64,000 nucleotides of DNA from Chitinophaga filiformis. GTDB lineage: Bacteria > Bacteroidota > Bacteroidia > Chitinophagales > Chitinophagaceae. The notes under the pieces were generated by a model. It made no database searches and was not told the origin of the DNA. It saw only the letters and a program-made list of their open reading frames with translations. The stretch covers positions 496,001 to 560,000 of the forward strand of contig NZ_JAKIRP010000001.1 in NCBI RefSeq assembly GCF_021646545.1, in the 5' to 3' direction. Made by a program: the position numbers and the translations under genes. Shown here one piece after another: positions 1 through 9,013 of this stretch (positions within the stretch are counted from its first letter, which is position 1; every line of letters starts with the position of its first letter).

Positions 1-485
1 TTACCCAGGGTAGTAGGGATCTTGATCCTTTGCAGGTTGACATGTTGTGCCCTGTCGAGCAGCGCCTTTGTTTGCTGTTGCCATCCGATGAATTCTGACA
101 CCACCTTGCCCGCATCCAGGTTTGACATAGGACGATAAGCCTTTGGCGCCTGCATCTTCATACCAGGCTGACCATCAGTTTTAGGCTCCATCATCTTTGT
201 AAAATAGTTTCCCAGCCAGCCGCTTTTAAAAGTGTCGGCCGGTGCAGGCGGAAGGCTGCCGGTCAATGCAGACTGGATTGCCTTTTCCATAGCTGGCACA
301 TAGAAACGCGAATAAGCATTCAGATGATCCAGGCACTGGGCTACACTCCATTTTTCGGGAGCCGGTTGTTGCAGGAGGACATCTTCAGGAGCAGGAACAA
401 ATTGTTCGTTGGCAGTTTTCAGGAGCTCATCGATCTGCAGGTGAAGTTCTTTCAATAGAACAGGGGTCTCAAATTTCACGGACAT
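1..485 (-). CDS. DinB-superfamily protein, partial (3' end outside window)
   Basis: The start codon is at 483-485 and the reading frame stays open to the left edge, so about 161 residues are seen and the C-terminus is missing. The N-terminal part reads as a four-helix DinB/DUF664-type fold: an initial helix, then the typical PEKWSVAQCLDHLNAY stretch around residues 36-51, in which the tryptophan and the histidine of the xxxHL motif are characteristic of the family. DinB-fold proteins in Bacteroidota are usually metal-dependent thiol transferases or of unknown role; no substrate can be assigned from sequence. The gene lies downstream of the gldN terminator on the same strand and so is probably transcribed separately. 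There is no signal peptide, implying a cytoplasmic protein. Confidence 0.75.
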   Translation of the reverse strand, partial: MSVKFETPVLLKELHLQIDELLKTANEQFVPAPEDVLLQQPAPEKWSVAQCLDHLNAYSRFYVPAMEKAIQSALTGSLPPAPADTFKSGWLGNYFTKMMEPKTDGQPGMKMQAPKAYRPMSNLDAGKVVSEFIGWQQQTKALLDRAQHVNLQRIKIPTTLG

Positions 486-530
486 ATACAGGTGATTAAT
501 TGCACACAAAAGTAACAGGGAAAAGGCAAA

Positions 531-563
531 ACAAAAAGGGAGCCTGTTCAACAGACTCCCTTT
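531..563 (-). terminator. Rho-independent terminator of the gld operon
   Basis: Stem AAAGGGAG/CTCCCTTT (535-542 with 556-563) is extended inward by CTGT/ACAG across a 3-base loop. On the minus strand the stem is followed by TTTTTGTTTTG. It lies about 25 bases past the gldN stop. Confidence 0.8.
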
Positions 564-587
564 CAGTTTCTTTATACTGCGAGCAGA

Positions 588-1643
588 TTAATACTGCCAC
601 ATATCCTGTTCTTTGTTAAAGATTTTATCCTTAACCGCCTGACCTTCCAGGAGGCGCATGGTACCATCTTTAATGTAATCCTTGATCTCGCGGTTGTAAG
701 TGTTGTTTTCCTTGATCACAAAGCTGGAGAAGAAACGCATTTCAAACAGGTCTTCCCAACTCATGGTAGCCGCATCGTTGTTCTGGTTGTATACATCGTA
801 TCTGGCCAGTACAGGACGCAGATCCGGATAATATACCCAGAACAGCGGGATAGCTGCACGGAAGGAACCATCTTCGTTCATACGTGCTACCATTGGTGCA
901 ATACCAAGGATACGTACTTTCAGTGCAGATGCTTCTTTATCGAACACCCAGATTTCTTTGATCTTGTACTGAACGATAGTACGTGGATCGAACTCATCAC
1001 GGGTAGTTACCATTTTCTCTTCACCGGTTACAGGGTCGATACTACGAACTGTTTTTTCTTCACCGCTCAGTTTAGTCTGAATATCGGTATAAGGCAGTAC
1101 GGTAGTGAACCTGTCGTCGATAGCGCTGAACGCTTCAACTTCCTTGTTCTTAATCGCGTTGAGCAGGATGTTAATGAACAGCTGGTTAGTACCATTTTCA
1201 TCCTCAACATTGTACTGGAAAGGAAGGTTCATCTTTTCGCGGGTATCGATCACCTGCCATACCTTCTTTTCCCAGAATTCGTCATCTGAGCGGATATGGT
1301 CGTAAGCGATAGGCACACGGTCTTTGATGAAGTTCTTTTCGGAAATGCCATCCGTACGCAGGGATTTGCGCGGGGTATCTACTGGAATAGTGATACCATC
1401 CGGGCGAAGGGAAGCCCCTTCTGCTGCAGCGGGAGCTGGCGGTGGTGGTGTGGCAACGCTGTTACCGGTAGCGGGATTTACAACTGAAGCATCCTGAGTT
1501 GGTGTAGTTGTATTATCTACGCCTGGAGTACGACGTGTTGTTCCTCCGCCACGACGGCGTCCTTGTGCGTTAACCTCTGATGCCAGTACTAGGACCAACA
1601 GGAGGGAACACCAACCAATTCTGTTAAGGATGACTGCTCGCAT
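588..1643 (-). CDS. gldN: Gliding motility / type IX secretion protein GldN
   Basis: 351 residues, last gene of the gldKLMN block. GldN (PorN) is a periplasmic partner of the outer-membrane lipoprotein GldK; together they form the ring of the type IX secretion system through which the GldL-GldM motor acts. Residues 1-26 are a signal peptide ending in VNA-Q. Residues about 28-78 form a low-complexity linker rich in Arg-Gly, Thr and then Pro-Ala. The conserved GldN core follows from about residue 95 to the end and contains the aromatic-rich stretch typical of the family (FWVYYPDLRP near residue 270). The start lies 13 bases downstream of the gldM stop, so the pair is almost certainly cotranscribed. 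A strong terminator follows it. Identification rests on order, length and the recognisable core. Confidence 0.95.
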   Translation of the reverse strand: MRAVILNRIGWCSLLLVLVLASEVNAQGRRRGGGTTRRTPGVDNTTTPTQDASVVNPATGNSVATPPPPAPAAAEGASLRPDGITIPVDTPRKSLRTDGISEKNFIKDRVPIAYDHIRSDDEFWEKKVWQVIDTREKMNLPFQYNVEDENGTNQLFINILLNAIKNKEVEAFSAIDDRFTTVLPYTDIQTKLSGEEKTVRSIDPVTGEEKMVTTRDEFDPRTIVQYKIKEIWVFDKEASALKVRILGIAPMVARMNEDGSFRAAIPLFWVYYPDLRPVLARYDVYNQNNDAATMSWEDLFEMRFFSSFVIKENNTYNREIKDYIKDGTMRLLEGQAVKDKIFNKEQDMWQY

Positions 1644-1655
1644 AGAAAAATAATA

Positions 1656-3194
1656 TTAGTTAATCTTGAAATTGACGTTAGGCATATCTCTTACCCTTCC
1701 ATCCGGACCTTTTACGCGGATGTTATCGAAGTATACGATATCACCTGCTCTCATGGAACGGATCGCCGGCATTACGCTGCTTGGGAAGTAAGCGGAGTTT
1801 GCATCAGCTTCTGCATAGTCCTTACCTTTTGCATCGATACCGATACGATAGCTAACAACTTCGTATCGAACACCTTCGAAAAGGAAGTCTTCCAGGTCAG
1901 CACGCAAACCACCCTGTACTTTGAACTCGGCCGCTTTCATGAAAGGACCTCTGCTCATACCCACTTTCAGCACCGGGTCGGGAATGTATTTGATACGGAA
2001 TTCTTTTGAACCCAATGTTTTTACCTTACCATCGATATCACCACTTACAGTGATCATCGCAGTACCTGGTTTGTTTACCACTACAGAGTACTTACCAGCA
2101 CCAGTCTTGCTCATGCTACCGTTATTGATACCTGCAGATACTTTTTCAGCAGGAACACCACCGGCAGAGATGGAGATCGGGTTCTGCAGACCAATGTACA
2201 GTACGTTCATTTTGTCGGCAGAGATGGAAGTAGTAGAAGCACCTACACTATAAGTTTCGCTGAAAGGCATGTTAATTACCTGGCCACTTGGATCGGTCAT
2301 TTTAACACTACCAGAGATGGTTTTTTCACCGATACCGGAAACCACCATTTGGTATTGCCCCAGACCTTCGCTCGCAGTTACAGAAGAACCGTTTACAACG
2401 ATCTCAGGATTTACAGTACTGCTGTAAGCACCTACTGCTACCTGAGCTGTCAACGTTTGTCCTTCCATCAGGTTCTTTGAGTTCAGAGAAACGAAAGGCT
2501 TGATTTTATCAAAATGGAAATCTCTCTTACCGATCTGCGCGTACAGGTCATCAATGATCAGGGCTTCTGAGTTCTTGATGTCGTTCTGGAATTTACTGAG
2601 GATGGTAACTGCTGCTATGGTAGGCACCATGTTGAAGTGGTAGGAAGTCCAGTCTTTTTTAACAGGACCATGACCACCGCCGTGTGATTTACCAACCTCG
2701 ATATGCAAAGGAAGAGATTTTTCAAACTTTGCTTTATCCTTCGCATCTACATAAGTCAGCAGCTTGTTACGTAATTCAGTCAGTTTCTGTTGCAGCAAAG
2801 GACCCTGTTTCTGATTCTCCATCACATAGGTAGGAGCATCCAGGTTATCTTTGCTTTTCAGTTCACCGAATTCATCAAGTCCACCACTCGCTCTAACAAT
2901 TTGCGCTTTCAGTGAATCCAGGAAAGTGTACATTTCCGCAGAAGCTGCTTTTACCTGTTCTGCTTTCTGCTTGAAAGGACCTGTTTTTGCAGCATCCTCC
3001 GACATTTTCTGTTCGAAAGCAGCGTAGGTATCGTTATTTTTACCAGTGATCGAAGTATTCGATGTTTCTATTGAGTTGTTTACTATATTAAATGCGTTCA
3101 ATATCTCAGCAGAGACGTTCAATGCCAGCATGGCCGTCAAGACCAGGTACATGATATTGATCATCTTTTGCCTGGGATCTTTAGGTAGTGCCAT
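1656..3194 (-). CDS. gldM: Gliding motility / type IX secretion motor protein GldM
   Basis: 512 residues, as expected for GldM (PorM). The N-terminus MALPKDPRQKMINIMYLVLT is highly typical: a short cytoplasmic stretch followed by one transmembrane helix (about residues 11-31), with everything after it periplasmic. In known systems a GldM dimer threads through a GldL pentamer and transmits rotation to the GldK/GldN ring. The periplasmic part here is long enough for the four domains described for GldM, starting with a helical bundle (to about residue 220) followed by beta-rich repeats. A histidine/glycine-rich insert (SHGGGHGP, about residues 169-176) is a local peculiarity. gldL lies 60 bases upstream, gldN 12 bases downstream. 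Confidence 0.97.
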   Translation of the reverse strand: MALPKDPRQKMINIMYLVLTAMLALNVSAEILNAFNIVNNSIETSNTSITGKNNDTYAAFEQKMSEDAAKTGPFKQKAEQVKAASAEMYTFLDSLKAQIVRASGGLDEFGELKSKDNLDAPTYVMENQKQGPLLQQKLTELRNKLLTYVDAKDKAKFEKSLPLHIEVGKSHGGGHGPVKKDWTSYHFNMVPTIAAVTILSKFQNDIKNSEALIIDDLYAQIGKRDFHFDKIKPFVSLNSKNLMEGQTLTAQVAVGAYSSTVNPEIVVNGSSVTASEGLGQYQMVVSGIGEKTISGSVKMTDPSGQVINMPFSETYSVGASTTSISADKMNVLYIGLQNPISISAGGVPAEKVSAGINNGSMSKTGAGKYSVVVNKPGTAMITVSGDIDGKVKTLGSKEFRIKYIPDPVLKVGMSRGPFMKAAEFKVQGGLRADLEDFLFEGVRYEVVSYRIGIDAKGKDYAEADANSAYFPSSVMPAIRSMRAGDIVYFDNIRVKGPDGRVRDMPNVNFKIN

Positions 3195-3254
3195 AGTTTG
3201 TTCTCAGGTTTGAATGATTGTCTGTTGTTAATTCAAAAAACTATTAGCGTTACC

Positions 3255-4004
3255 TTATCTCGCACTGTGCATAGCGCTGAGCATGTTACCGTAAACGGTG
3301 TTCAGGCTAGTCAGGTTGTGAGCCAGTTTAGAGATCTGATCCTGTGTTTTGCGCGCATCGTCTACGCTGCTGGTCATTGCCTGGGATACATTCAGCAGAT
3401 TGCTATAGAAGTTGTTCATAGCTTTCAGGTGATTGTTAGTATCCTGCAGTTCCAGTTCGTAGATAGCATTCAGGGAAGCCAGGTTTTTGGTCATACCCTG
3501 CATCTGCTCGTGGAAGCTTCTTGTAGATTCAGAAGCGCTGTTGAAAGAAGATACAGCTGAAGCAGCAGTAGTGTAAGCATGAGCTACGTTACCGATAGCG
3601 CTGGCAGCTTCTCTTGTTTTTTGTGTGTAATCACCTGTAGCGGCAACTACGTCACTGATATCCCGCATCTTATCTACAGTGGAACCTAATTTCTGGAAGT
3701 TTTCGCTCAGACGCTGCAGACTAACCGGAGTGATGTCAGCTTCTTCAAGCATTTTATCCAGACCAGCCAGCGCAGGGCTACCACCGGATACAACTGCTAC
3801 CTGAGCAGCACCCTCGTGACCACCACTATCTGGTACGAATGCATAAACGAAGAAGATAAGCGCTTCAGTGCTCAAACCAACGATCAGGGCGATATCTGCG
3901 CCTGGCCAGTGTTGCAGTTTGAACAACGCTCCGATAATTACTACTGATGCTGCGACACAAACAAAGAAATTAAGCCATTTCGATGTAGTAGGATTCATAG
4001 CCAT
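3255..4004 (-). CDS. gldL: Gliding motility / type IX secretion motor protein GldL
   Basis: 249 residues. Two transmembrane helices are seen near the N-terminus (about residues 10-31 and 38-57), followed by a long, soluble, helix-rich cytoplasmic tail. In the family, GldL forms the inner-membrane proton-driven stator-like pentamer around GldM; a glutamate in the second helix is essential for proton use. Here the residue is Glu47 in GLSTEALIFF, and a conserved Lys29 closes the first helix (LFKLQHWPG). The C-terminal tail contains repeated Leu/Asn/Ser heptad-like segments, possibly coiled coil. The frame has a second Met at position 3, so the start could be two codons later. A 232-base gap separates it from gldK and contains no convincing gene. 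Confidence 0.96.
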   Translation of the reverse strand: MAMNPTTSKWLNFFVCVAASVVIIGALFKLQHWPGADIALIVGLSTEALIFFVYAFVPDSGGHEGAAQVAVVSGGSPALAGLDKMLEEADITPVSLQRLSENFQKLGSTVDKMRDISDVVAATGDYTQKTREAASAIGNVAHAYTTAASAVSSFNSASESTRSFHEQMQGMTKNLASLNAIYELELQDTNNHLKAMNNFYSNLLNVSQAMTSSVDDARKTQDQISKLAHNLTSLNTVYGNMLSAMHSAR

Positions 4005-4236
4005 AGGTCAAAATTTACTGGTTAAAGTGTTAAAGGTTAAATTGTTATGGAATAGTTGTTGCTCAACGATGATTTGCAGTTTCCCATTGTACATCATACG
4101 GTGTCTCATATCAAAATATTTAAGTTTGATTACCTCACACATGCCCGTCCCAAAGGCATACAGGAATATTGGTCCTGTCTCTTCGATACTGCCTGTTTTC
4201 TCGCTCATCTATCCGTAGTTGCTGTTACTATAGTTC

Positions 4237-5532
4237 TTACCTGTGACCAAAATCGTTTTTAGAACGGCTCAGGAATGCGATCGTACATCTGAATCCAATG
4301 TAAGATTTAGCACTATCCTGATATTCGTAGGAACGTGTACCTGTCTGGAGGAAATACCCGATATCTTTCCAGGAACCACCTCTTACAGCTTTACGTTTCA
4401 TTTTCGGAACCGCGGTATCCGGTATGTCCATACGGAGGTACGGGTTCATATCAGATGTGAAAGAGTACGCGTTCTCATAATAAATGTCCTGTGTCCATTC
4501 AGCTACGTTCCCTGACATGTTATATAAACCATAGTCGTTTGGCCAGTAAGCATCCGCTCTTACAGTGTAGAAACCACCGTCCTCAGGATAGTTACCACGA
4601 CCTGGTTTAAAGTTAGCCAGCAAGCAACCTTTTTTGTTACGCAGGTAATAACCACCCCATGGGTAAGGAGATTGCTCTCTGCCACCACGTGCTGCATATT
4701 CCCACTGCGCTTCTGAAGGAAGCTGGAATTTATCTTCAGTGAATAATTTCTTAGAGATACGATAGTCTTCCCAGAACTTACTACGCCATTCTGCGAATGC
4801 GTTAGCCTGGTGCCAGGTCACGCCTACTACCGGATAGTTATCGAACGCAGGGTGCCAGAAGTACATCCTCGTCATCGGCTCATTGTAAGCGTAAGAGAAG
4901 TCACGGATCCAGCACAGCGTGTCAGGATAAATCGCAACATCTTTCTTAACAATGAATTTAGAACGGGATTTGTTCGCGTTCTCACGCAATTTGGCCTGTT
5001 CCCAGTTGAAGGTCTCGGCATGGTAAACCAACTTACGCACATCGAATTCCTTACGTCCATACAGACGGTCTTCAGGCGCATAGGTCATACCCTCCAGTTT
5101 CTCCATGGTGGATTTGTCCCTGTAATTGATTTTCTTCTTCCAATCGATATAATCCTCACCACCATCGTTCTTTACGTCACCCAGCATAATGTGGGCAATA
5201 GAATCTGTCACCCACTGTACAAACTGCCTGTACTCGTTATTTGTGATCTCCGTAGCATCCATATAGAAACCGGAGATGGAAATAGACTTGTTACGGGCGG
5301 TGTACGCGTAGTTCAAATCCTCATCGCTGGGACCCATGTGAAAAGTTCCGGAAGGAACATAAACCATTCCATAGGGTACTGGCGGGAAATACTTAGGTCT
5401 GGGACTTACGCCGATCAGCTGTCCTTGCGCATTTTTGGGGGTTTTACTACCACCGCAGCTGGCGAGCAGGCTTACCAGCAATACTGCTAACAGACCACTT
5501 GAAAAATTAAGCTTCATAAGGGTAGCTTTCAT
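4237..5532 (-). CDS. gldK: Gliding motility lipoprotein GldK
   Basis: 431 residues. The N-terminus is a lipoprotein signal peptide with lipobox LLASC and the lipidated cysteine at residue 26. The rest (about residues 50-415) is a formylglycine-generating-enzyme-like (FGE-sulfatase) domain: GTFHMGPSDED near the start, TNNEYRQFV, LPSEAQWEYAARGG, GNVAEWTQD and VRGGSW near the end. In GldK this fold is structural rather than enzymatic: it builds the outer-membrane-associated ring with GldN. First gene of the gldKLMN block. Its ATG overlaps the stop of a small upstream reading frame (ATGA), so translation may be coupled. A second in-frame Met at residue 6 is an alternative start and would leave the lipobox intact. 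Confidence 0.96.
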   Translation of the reverse strand: MKATLMKLNFSSGLLAVLLVSLLASCGGSKTPKNAQGQLIGVSPRPKYFPPVPYGMVYVPSGTFHMGPSDEDLNYAYTARNKSISISGFYMDATEITNNEYRQFVQWVTDSIAHIMLGDVKNDGGEDYIDWKKKINYRDKSTMEKLEGMTYAPEDRLYGRKEFDVRKLVYHAETFNWEQAKLRENANKSRSKFIVKKDVAIYPDTLCWIRDFSYAYNEPMTRMYFWHPAFDNYPVVGVTWHQANAFAEWRSKFWEDYRISKKLFTEDKFQLPSEAQWEYAARGGREQSPYPWGGYYLRNKKGCLLANFKPGRGNYPEDGGFYTVRADAYWPNDYGLYNMSGNVAEWTQDIYYENAYSFTSDMNPYLRMDIPDTAVPKMKRKAVRGGSWKDIGYFLQTGTRSYEYQDSAKSYIGFRCTIAFLSRSKNDFGHR

Positions 5533-5735
5533 TGAAAATCATTTATTTCGTAGGCGACGCAGTTTACATTGGCCACAATGCTACTGAGGGTGTCGCTATG
5601 TTCTGAAACATGGCCGAAGGTCGTGCCGGTCTGTCCGGTCTGACCGTTAACCAACGAGCCATTCACACTCAATGACCCTAAAGTTGTTAAGGGCAACTTC
5701 AGAAATTTAGCGGTTGTTCTACTTGTTGGTTTCAC
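5529..5735 (-). CDS. Possible small ORF translationally coupled to gldK
   Basis: A 68-codon frame beginning with GTG at 5733-5735 and ending in a TGA that overlaps the gldK ATG by the classic ATGA arrangement. The protein is Ser/Thr/Gly-rich with a repeated GQTGQTGTT stretch in the middle, one cysteine and no signal peptide or membrane helix. I recognise no family. A different-frame nine-codon ATG frame (MNLKSETNK, then stop) begins a few bases upstream and overlaps its start. Codon use is plausible but not decisive. The overlap argues for translation; the weak start codon and lack of homology that I can recall argue against. It could equally be untranslated gldK leader. Confidence 0.3.
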   Translation of the reverse strand: MKPTSRTTAKFLKLPLTTLGSLSVNGSLVNGQTGQTGTTFGHVSEHSDTLSSIVANVNCVAYEINDFQ

Positions 5736-5829
5736 TTTTTAAATTCATTCCCTTTTTTGGAAGGTATTTTTCTTCAAAGTCAGCACTCTACCCCTCTGCT
5801 CAATCTCTCTCCACTCTTAAGCAAGATAA

Positions 5830-5837
5830 CAAATGTA
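5830..5837 (-). promoter_or_regulatory. Putative -7 box of the gld operon promoter
   Basis: Minus-strand TACATTTG matches the Bacteroidota TAnnTTTG -7 consensus. It lies about 300 bases upstream of gldK and 95 upstream of the small ORF. No TTG was found at the usual -33 spacing, so support is partial. Confidence 0.4.
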
Positions 5838-5901
5838 ACGATTAATTTTAATCCGTAGTTAGTTTTCATCCAACTTTTTCATGCCCCCTGAGGGAAGCGT
5901 G

Positions 5902-5918
5902 ACGTTTAAATTAAACGT
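5902..5918. promoter_or_regulatory. AT-rich palindrome between yyaL and the gld promoter
   Basis: ACGTTTAA, one central A, TTAAACGT: an 8-bp inverted repeat centred about 75 bases upstream of the putative gld -7 box and 90 bases downstream of the yyaL stop. There is a T5 run on the plus-strand side but no plus-strand gene upstream to terminate. It could be an operator; no regulator can be named. Confidence 0.3.
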
Positions 5919-6002
5919 GCTTTTTAACATTTTATTATATCTTCCAAAATCATTTTTCCGTGCGCTTTTTACACAGATATGGTCATGCAAGATACATAAA
6001 TA

Positions 6003-8045
6003 TTATTTTAAATTAATTATTTCCTCTATATAATTAACTGGCTTAATACAATGATAATGCTCACAGACATATATAAGCGTCTCTCCTGGCCGTTCCCTCT
6101 GCTCTAACAGCGGGATTCCGGGTGTATCAGTTGTAGCTCCCAATATTACTTTAAACGGAATATAATGCCTGTTAGTATCCTGCATCCGGGATTTATAATC
6201 TTTTCCTACCACCGCTATCTCTTTTACTCCCTGCACCAGCTGTAATAACAGCCCCGCCCATACGCCAAAGGAAGTGGAATACCTCACCGCCATCTGCGAC
6301 TGCCCTGCCAGCATAGCTACGCCCCGCTCTGACCACTGTTTTTTGTCATAAACGATTGATAGATAGAGCAGATTTGACGCCATTACGGCATTGCCACTGG
6401 GAGTGGCTCCATCATAAACTTCCTTCTTACGTACAATTACATCGGTTTGGCCGGCTTCCGTATAGTAGAAATAGATGTCCCCTTCATCTGAAAAGTTCGT
6501 AATGACATACTCCGTTATTTCCCGGGCTTTTTCTAACCAATCAGCATCTCCTGTTACTTCCTGCAAAGCGATCAAAGCACGTACCAGCCACGCATAATCA
6601 TCCAGGAATGCCGGATATTTCGCTACGCCGGCTTTAAATGTATGAAAAAAAGACTGTTTATCAAGCTGTTGCAGATTATTCAGGCAAAATTTCATTGCAT
6701 TTACGCCCATCTCCCGGTACTTCTCTACCCCAAGTGCGGCGTAAGCCCTACAACAAGCGTGTATCATCAGCGCATTCCACCCCAGTATGATCTTGTCATC
6801 CAGCCCCGGCCTGATCCGCTTCGCCCGCACCGCCATCAGTTTTTCTCTGCTCACTGCCAGGTTTCTTTCCAATGCTTCTTCGGTCATCCCGTTCTCCGCC
6901 GCAAAAACCGACGCCGGCTTCGTGATCCATAAGATATTGGTTTCCTCCCAGTTACCGTGTTCCGTTACATCATAGAACGCACAGAATAAGGCGGCATCCG
7001 GCCCGAGCACCGCTTCTATTTCCTCCCGGCTCCAGGTATAGAATTTCCCCTCTACACCTTCAGAATCTGCATCCAGCGCACTATAAAAGCCGCCGCCGGC
7101 ATCCGTCATCTCCCTTTCCACAAAGCCAAGGGTATCTGCTATCGTGCTTGCATACAACTCATTCCCCGTCAGCTGATATGCCTCACTCATCACATCCACC
7201 AGCAACGCATTGTCATACAGCATCTTCTCAAAATGGGGCGCCAGCCATTTGGCATCCGTGCTGTAACGGGCAAATCCGCCGCCCAGCTGATCATAGATCC
7301 CTCCCTGGATCATTTTATCCAGGGATAACAGGGCCTGTTGTAGCGCCTGTGGCTCATTGAAACTATGGTGATACCTTAGCAGGTACTGAATAATAAATGT
7401 TCCGGGAAACTTGGGGGCACTACCAAAGCCTCCCCATATTTTGTCTCCCTGCTGCATCATGTTGCTGAAGATCGTGTTACACTGTTCCCGCGTAAACAAC
7501 TCTTCCTTCGGCACCAATTGCAGATCAATGGGTTTCTCACCGAACCGGGAAGCCTGCGTCAGGTGCTCCCGCATGTTTTCTGCCTGTGTTTCAAGATCTT
7601 CCCTGCGCTCCCTGAAAGCCTGGGACAAGGCCAGCAACACTTCCTTCCAGGAAGGACGGTTAAAAGCTTTCACGGGAGGGAAATAAGTTCCTCCGTAAAA
7701 CGGCAGTTTATCGGGTGTCAGGAACACATTCAGCGGCCAACCGCCGGAACCTGTCATTGCCTGCACCGCATCCATGTAGATGTGGTCCAGATCGGGACGT
7801 TCTTCCCTGTCTATCTTGATATTAATGAAAAGCTCGTTCATGATACGGGCGGTTTCTACATCTTCGAAACTCTCCCGCTCCATAACATGACACCAGTGGC
7901 AGGCGGCATATCCGATACTGACTAAAATAGGTTTATCTTCTGCTTTGGCCCTTTGCAGCGCTTCATCTCCCCATGGATACCAATCTACCGGGTTGTGTGC
8001 GTGCTGCAGCAGGTAAGGACTGGTTTCTTTCGCTAGTCTGTTCAC
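6003..8045 (-). CDS. Thioredoxin-domain protein of the YyaL/SSP411 (DUF255) family
   Basis: 680 residues, normal for the family. The N-terminal part (about residues 1-165) is a thioredoxin-like domain whose opening [21 protein letters not shown] and CHWCHVM motif (Cys49 and Cys52) are diagnostic. The remainder is an (alpha/alpha)-barrel-like region resembling sugar-modifying enzymes ([21 protein letters not shown], then LDADSEG and LDDYAW). The family is widespread from bacteria to mammals (spermatogenesis-associated protein 20) but its reaction is not settled. No signal peptide, so cytoplasmic. It lies between hemD and the gld operon on the same strand with its own putative promoter. Confidence 0.92.
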   Translation of the reverse strand: MNRLAKETSPYLLQHAHNPVDWYPWGDEALQRAKAEDKPILVSIGYAACHWCHVMERESFEDVETARIMNELFINIKIDREERPDLDHIYMDAVQAMTGSGGWPLNVFLTPDKLPFYGGTYFPPVKAFNRPSWKEVLLALSQAFRERREDLETQAENMREHLTQASRFGEKPIDLQLVPKEELFTREQCNTIFSNMMQQGDKIWGGFGSAPKFPGTFIIQYLLRYHHSFNEPQALQQALLSLDKMIQGGIYDQLGGGFARYSTDAKWLAPHFEKMLYDNALLVDVMSEAYQLTGNELYASTIADTLGFVEREMTDAGGGFYSALDADSEGVEGKFYTWSREEIEAVLGPDAALFCAFYDVTEHGNWEETNILWITKPASVFAAENGMTEEALERNLAVSREKLMAVRAKRIRPGLDDKIILGWNALMIHACCRAYAALGVEKYREMGVNAMKFCLNNLQQLDKQSFFHTFKAGVAKYPAFLDDYAWLVRALIALQEVTGDADWLEKAREITEYVITNFSDEGDIYFYYTEAGQTDVIVRKKEVYDGATPSGNAVMASNLLYLSIVYDKKQWSERGVAMLAGQSQMAVRYSTSFGVWAGLLLQLVQGVKEIAVVGKDYKSRMQDTNRHYIPFKVILGATTDTPGIPLLEQRERPGETLIYVCEHYHCIKPVNYIEEIINLK

Positions 8046-8116
8046 AGTTATGGTTATTCTGTTGTTTTTCTACAGTATTCTGGTTTGCCAGTATTCCCTA
8101 ATCCCCTTTTGTTACC

Positions 8117-8124
8117 CAAATATA
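8117..8124 (-). promoter_or_regulatory. Putative -7 box upstream of the YyaL-family gene
   Basis: Minus-strand TATATTTG, a perfect TAnnTTTG match 72 bases upstream of the start codon. It directly abuts the hemD hairpin terminator. Confidence 0.45.
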
Positions 8125-8126
8125 AC

Positions 8127-8152
8127 AAAGGGACAGCTTTTGCTGTCCCTTT
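8127..8152 (-). terminator. Hairpin after hemD
   Basis: AAAGGGACAGC and GCTGTCCCTTT form an 11-bp stem with a TTTT loop, 29 bases past the hemD stop. The downstream T-run on the minus strand is weak (TTTGTTATATTT) and merges with the next promoter. Confidence 0.6.
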
Positions 8153-8180
8153 AATCAATTATTTTCCGGTAATTTTCGTG

Positions 8181-8972
8181 TTATTTTTTGTTTATCGCCG
8201 CCAGGTATTGCTCAAGAGCCGCTACCATAGAAGGCGCCTGCGGAGTAGGGGCTTTCACATCCAGCCTCAGGCCTGCCTCCTCAACAGCTGCTGAGGTAGT
8301 AGGACCAAAAGAGCCGATACGGGTGCCATTCTGCTCGAACTTCGGTACGTTCTCAAACAGTGATTTTACACCGTAAGGACTGAAGAAGACGATCATATCA
8401 TATTCAGTAGCTTCCAGCAACTCCTTCACGTCGTTAGAAACTGTTTTATACAGTGTGGCAGTGGCGTATTCGCACTTATTGGCTTTCAGCCATTCTTCAA
8501 TGTCTTTTCGCTGACTATCAGAGCTGGGGAACAGGAACTTTTCATTGTCACGGTGCTTGTTCATCACTTCCAGCAGGCTTTTGGTAGACCCGTCAGCACC
8601 GTAGAATACCTTACGTTTCCGGTACAGGATGAATTTCTGCAAATACAGGGCAATAGCTTCTGTGATACAGAAGTACTTACAGTCCTGCGACACCTTGATC
8701 TTCATTTCCTCACAGATCCTGAAAAAATGGTCTACAGCGTTCCGGCTGGTAAAAATAACAGCCGTAAAATTCTGTATGTCAATCTTTTGTTTCCTGAAGT
8801 CTTTTGCGGACAGTCCCTCCACCCTTATAAACGGATAAAAATCCAATTTTACATTGAATTTTTTCGCTAGTTCAAAGTATGGTGATTTTTCTGTTTCAGG
8901 CTTAGGTTGGGAAATTAGAATTGACTGAATGTGTTTTGCTTGCAAATCTTTTTTTGGCCCGCCTTTAATCAT
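8181..8972 (-). CDS. hemD: Uroporphyrinogen-III synthase
   Basis: 263 residues, HemD-like two-domain fold. HemD cyclises hydroxymethylbilane to uroporphyrinogen III with inversion of ring D, a step in heme biosynthesis. Sequence support: the first lobe contains FTAVIFTSRNAVDHFF (about residues 67-82), the hinge and second lobe contain YDMIVFFSPYGVKSLFEN and the C-terminal GSFGPTTSAAVEEAGLR, which matches the family's signature IGxxTAxAxxxxG. HemD sequences diverge strongly, so motif support is the main evidence. The N-terminus with a basic MIKGGPKKDL is common in Bacteroidota homologues. It lies 41 bases downstream of the DUF4271 gene and probably shares its transcript, a pairing common in Bacteroidota. 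Confidence 0.9.
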   Translation of the reverse strand: MIKGGPKKDLQAKHIQSILISQPKPETEKSPYFELAKKFNVKLDFYPFIRVEGLSAKDFRKQKIDIQNFTAVIFTSRNAVDHFFRICEEMKIKVSQDCKYFCITEAIALYLQKFILYRKRKVFYGADGSTKSLLEVMNKHRDNEKFLFPSSDSQRKDIEEWLKANKCEYATATLYKTVSNDVKELLEATEYDMIVFFSPYGVKSLFENVPKFEQNGTRIGSFGPTTSAAVEEAGLRLDVKAPTPQAPSMVAALEQYLAAINKK

Positions 8973-9013
8973 ACGTTTTTTTGCTCTTGTGTTAACAATA
9001 GGCGGTTTTAAAA

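Noticed and set aside
4008..4208. 66-codon frame between gldL and gldK
   Set aside because: No family features, odd composition and no ribosome-site support; probably part of the untranslated spacer.
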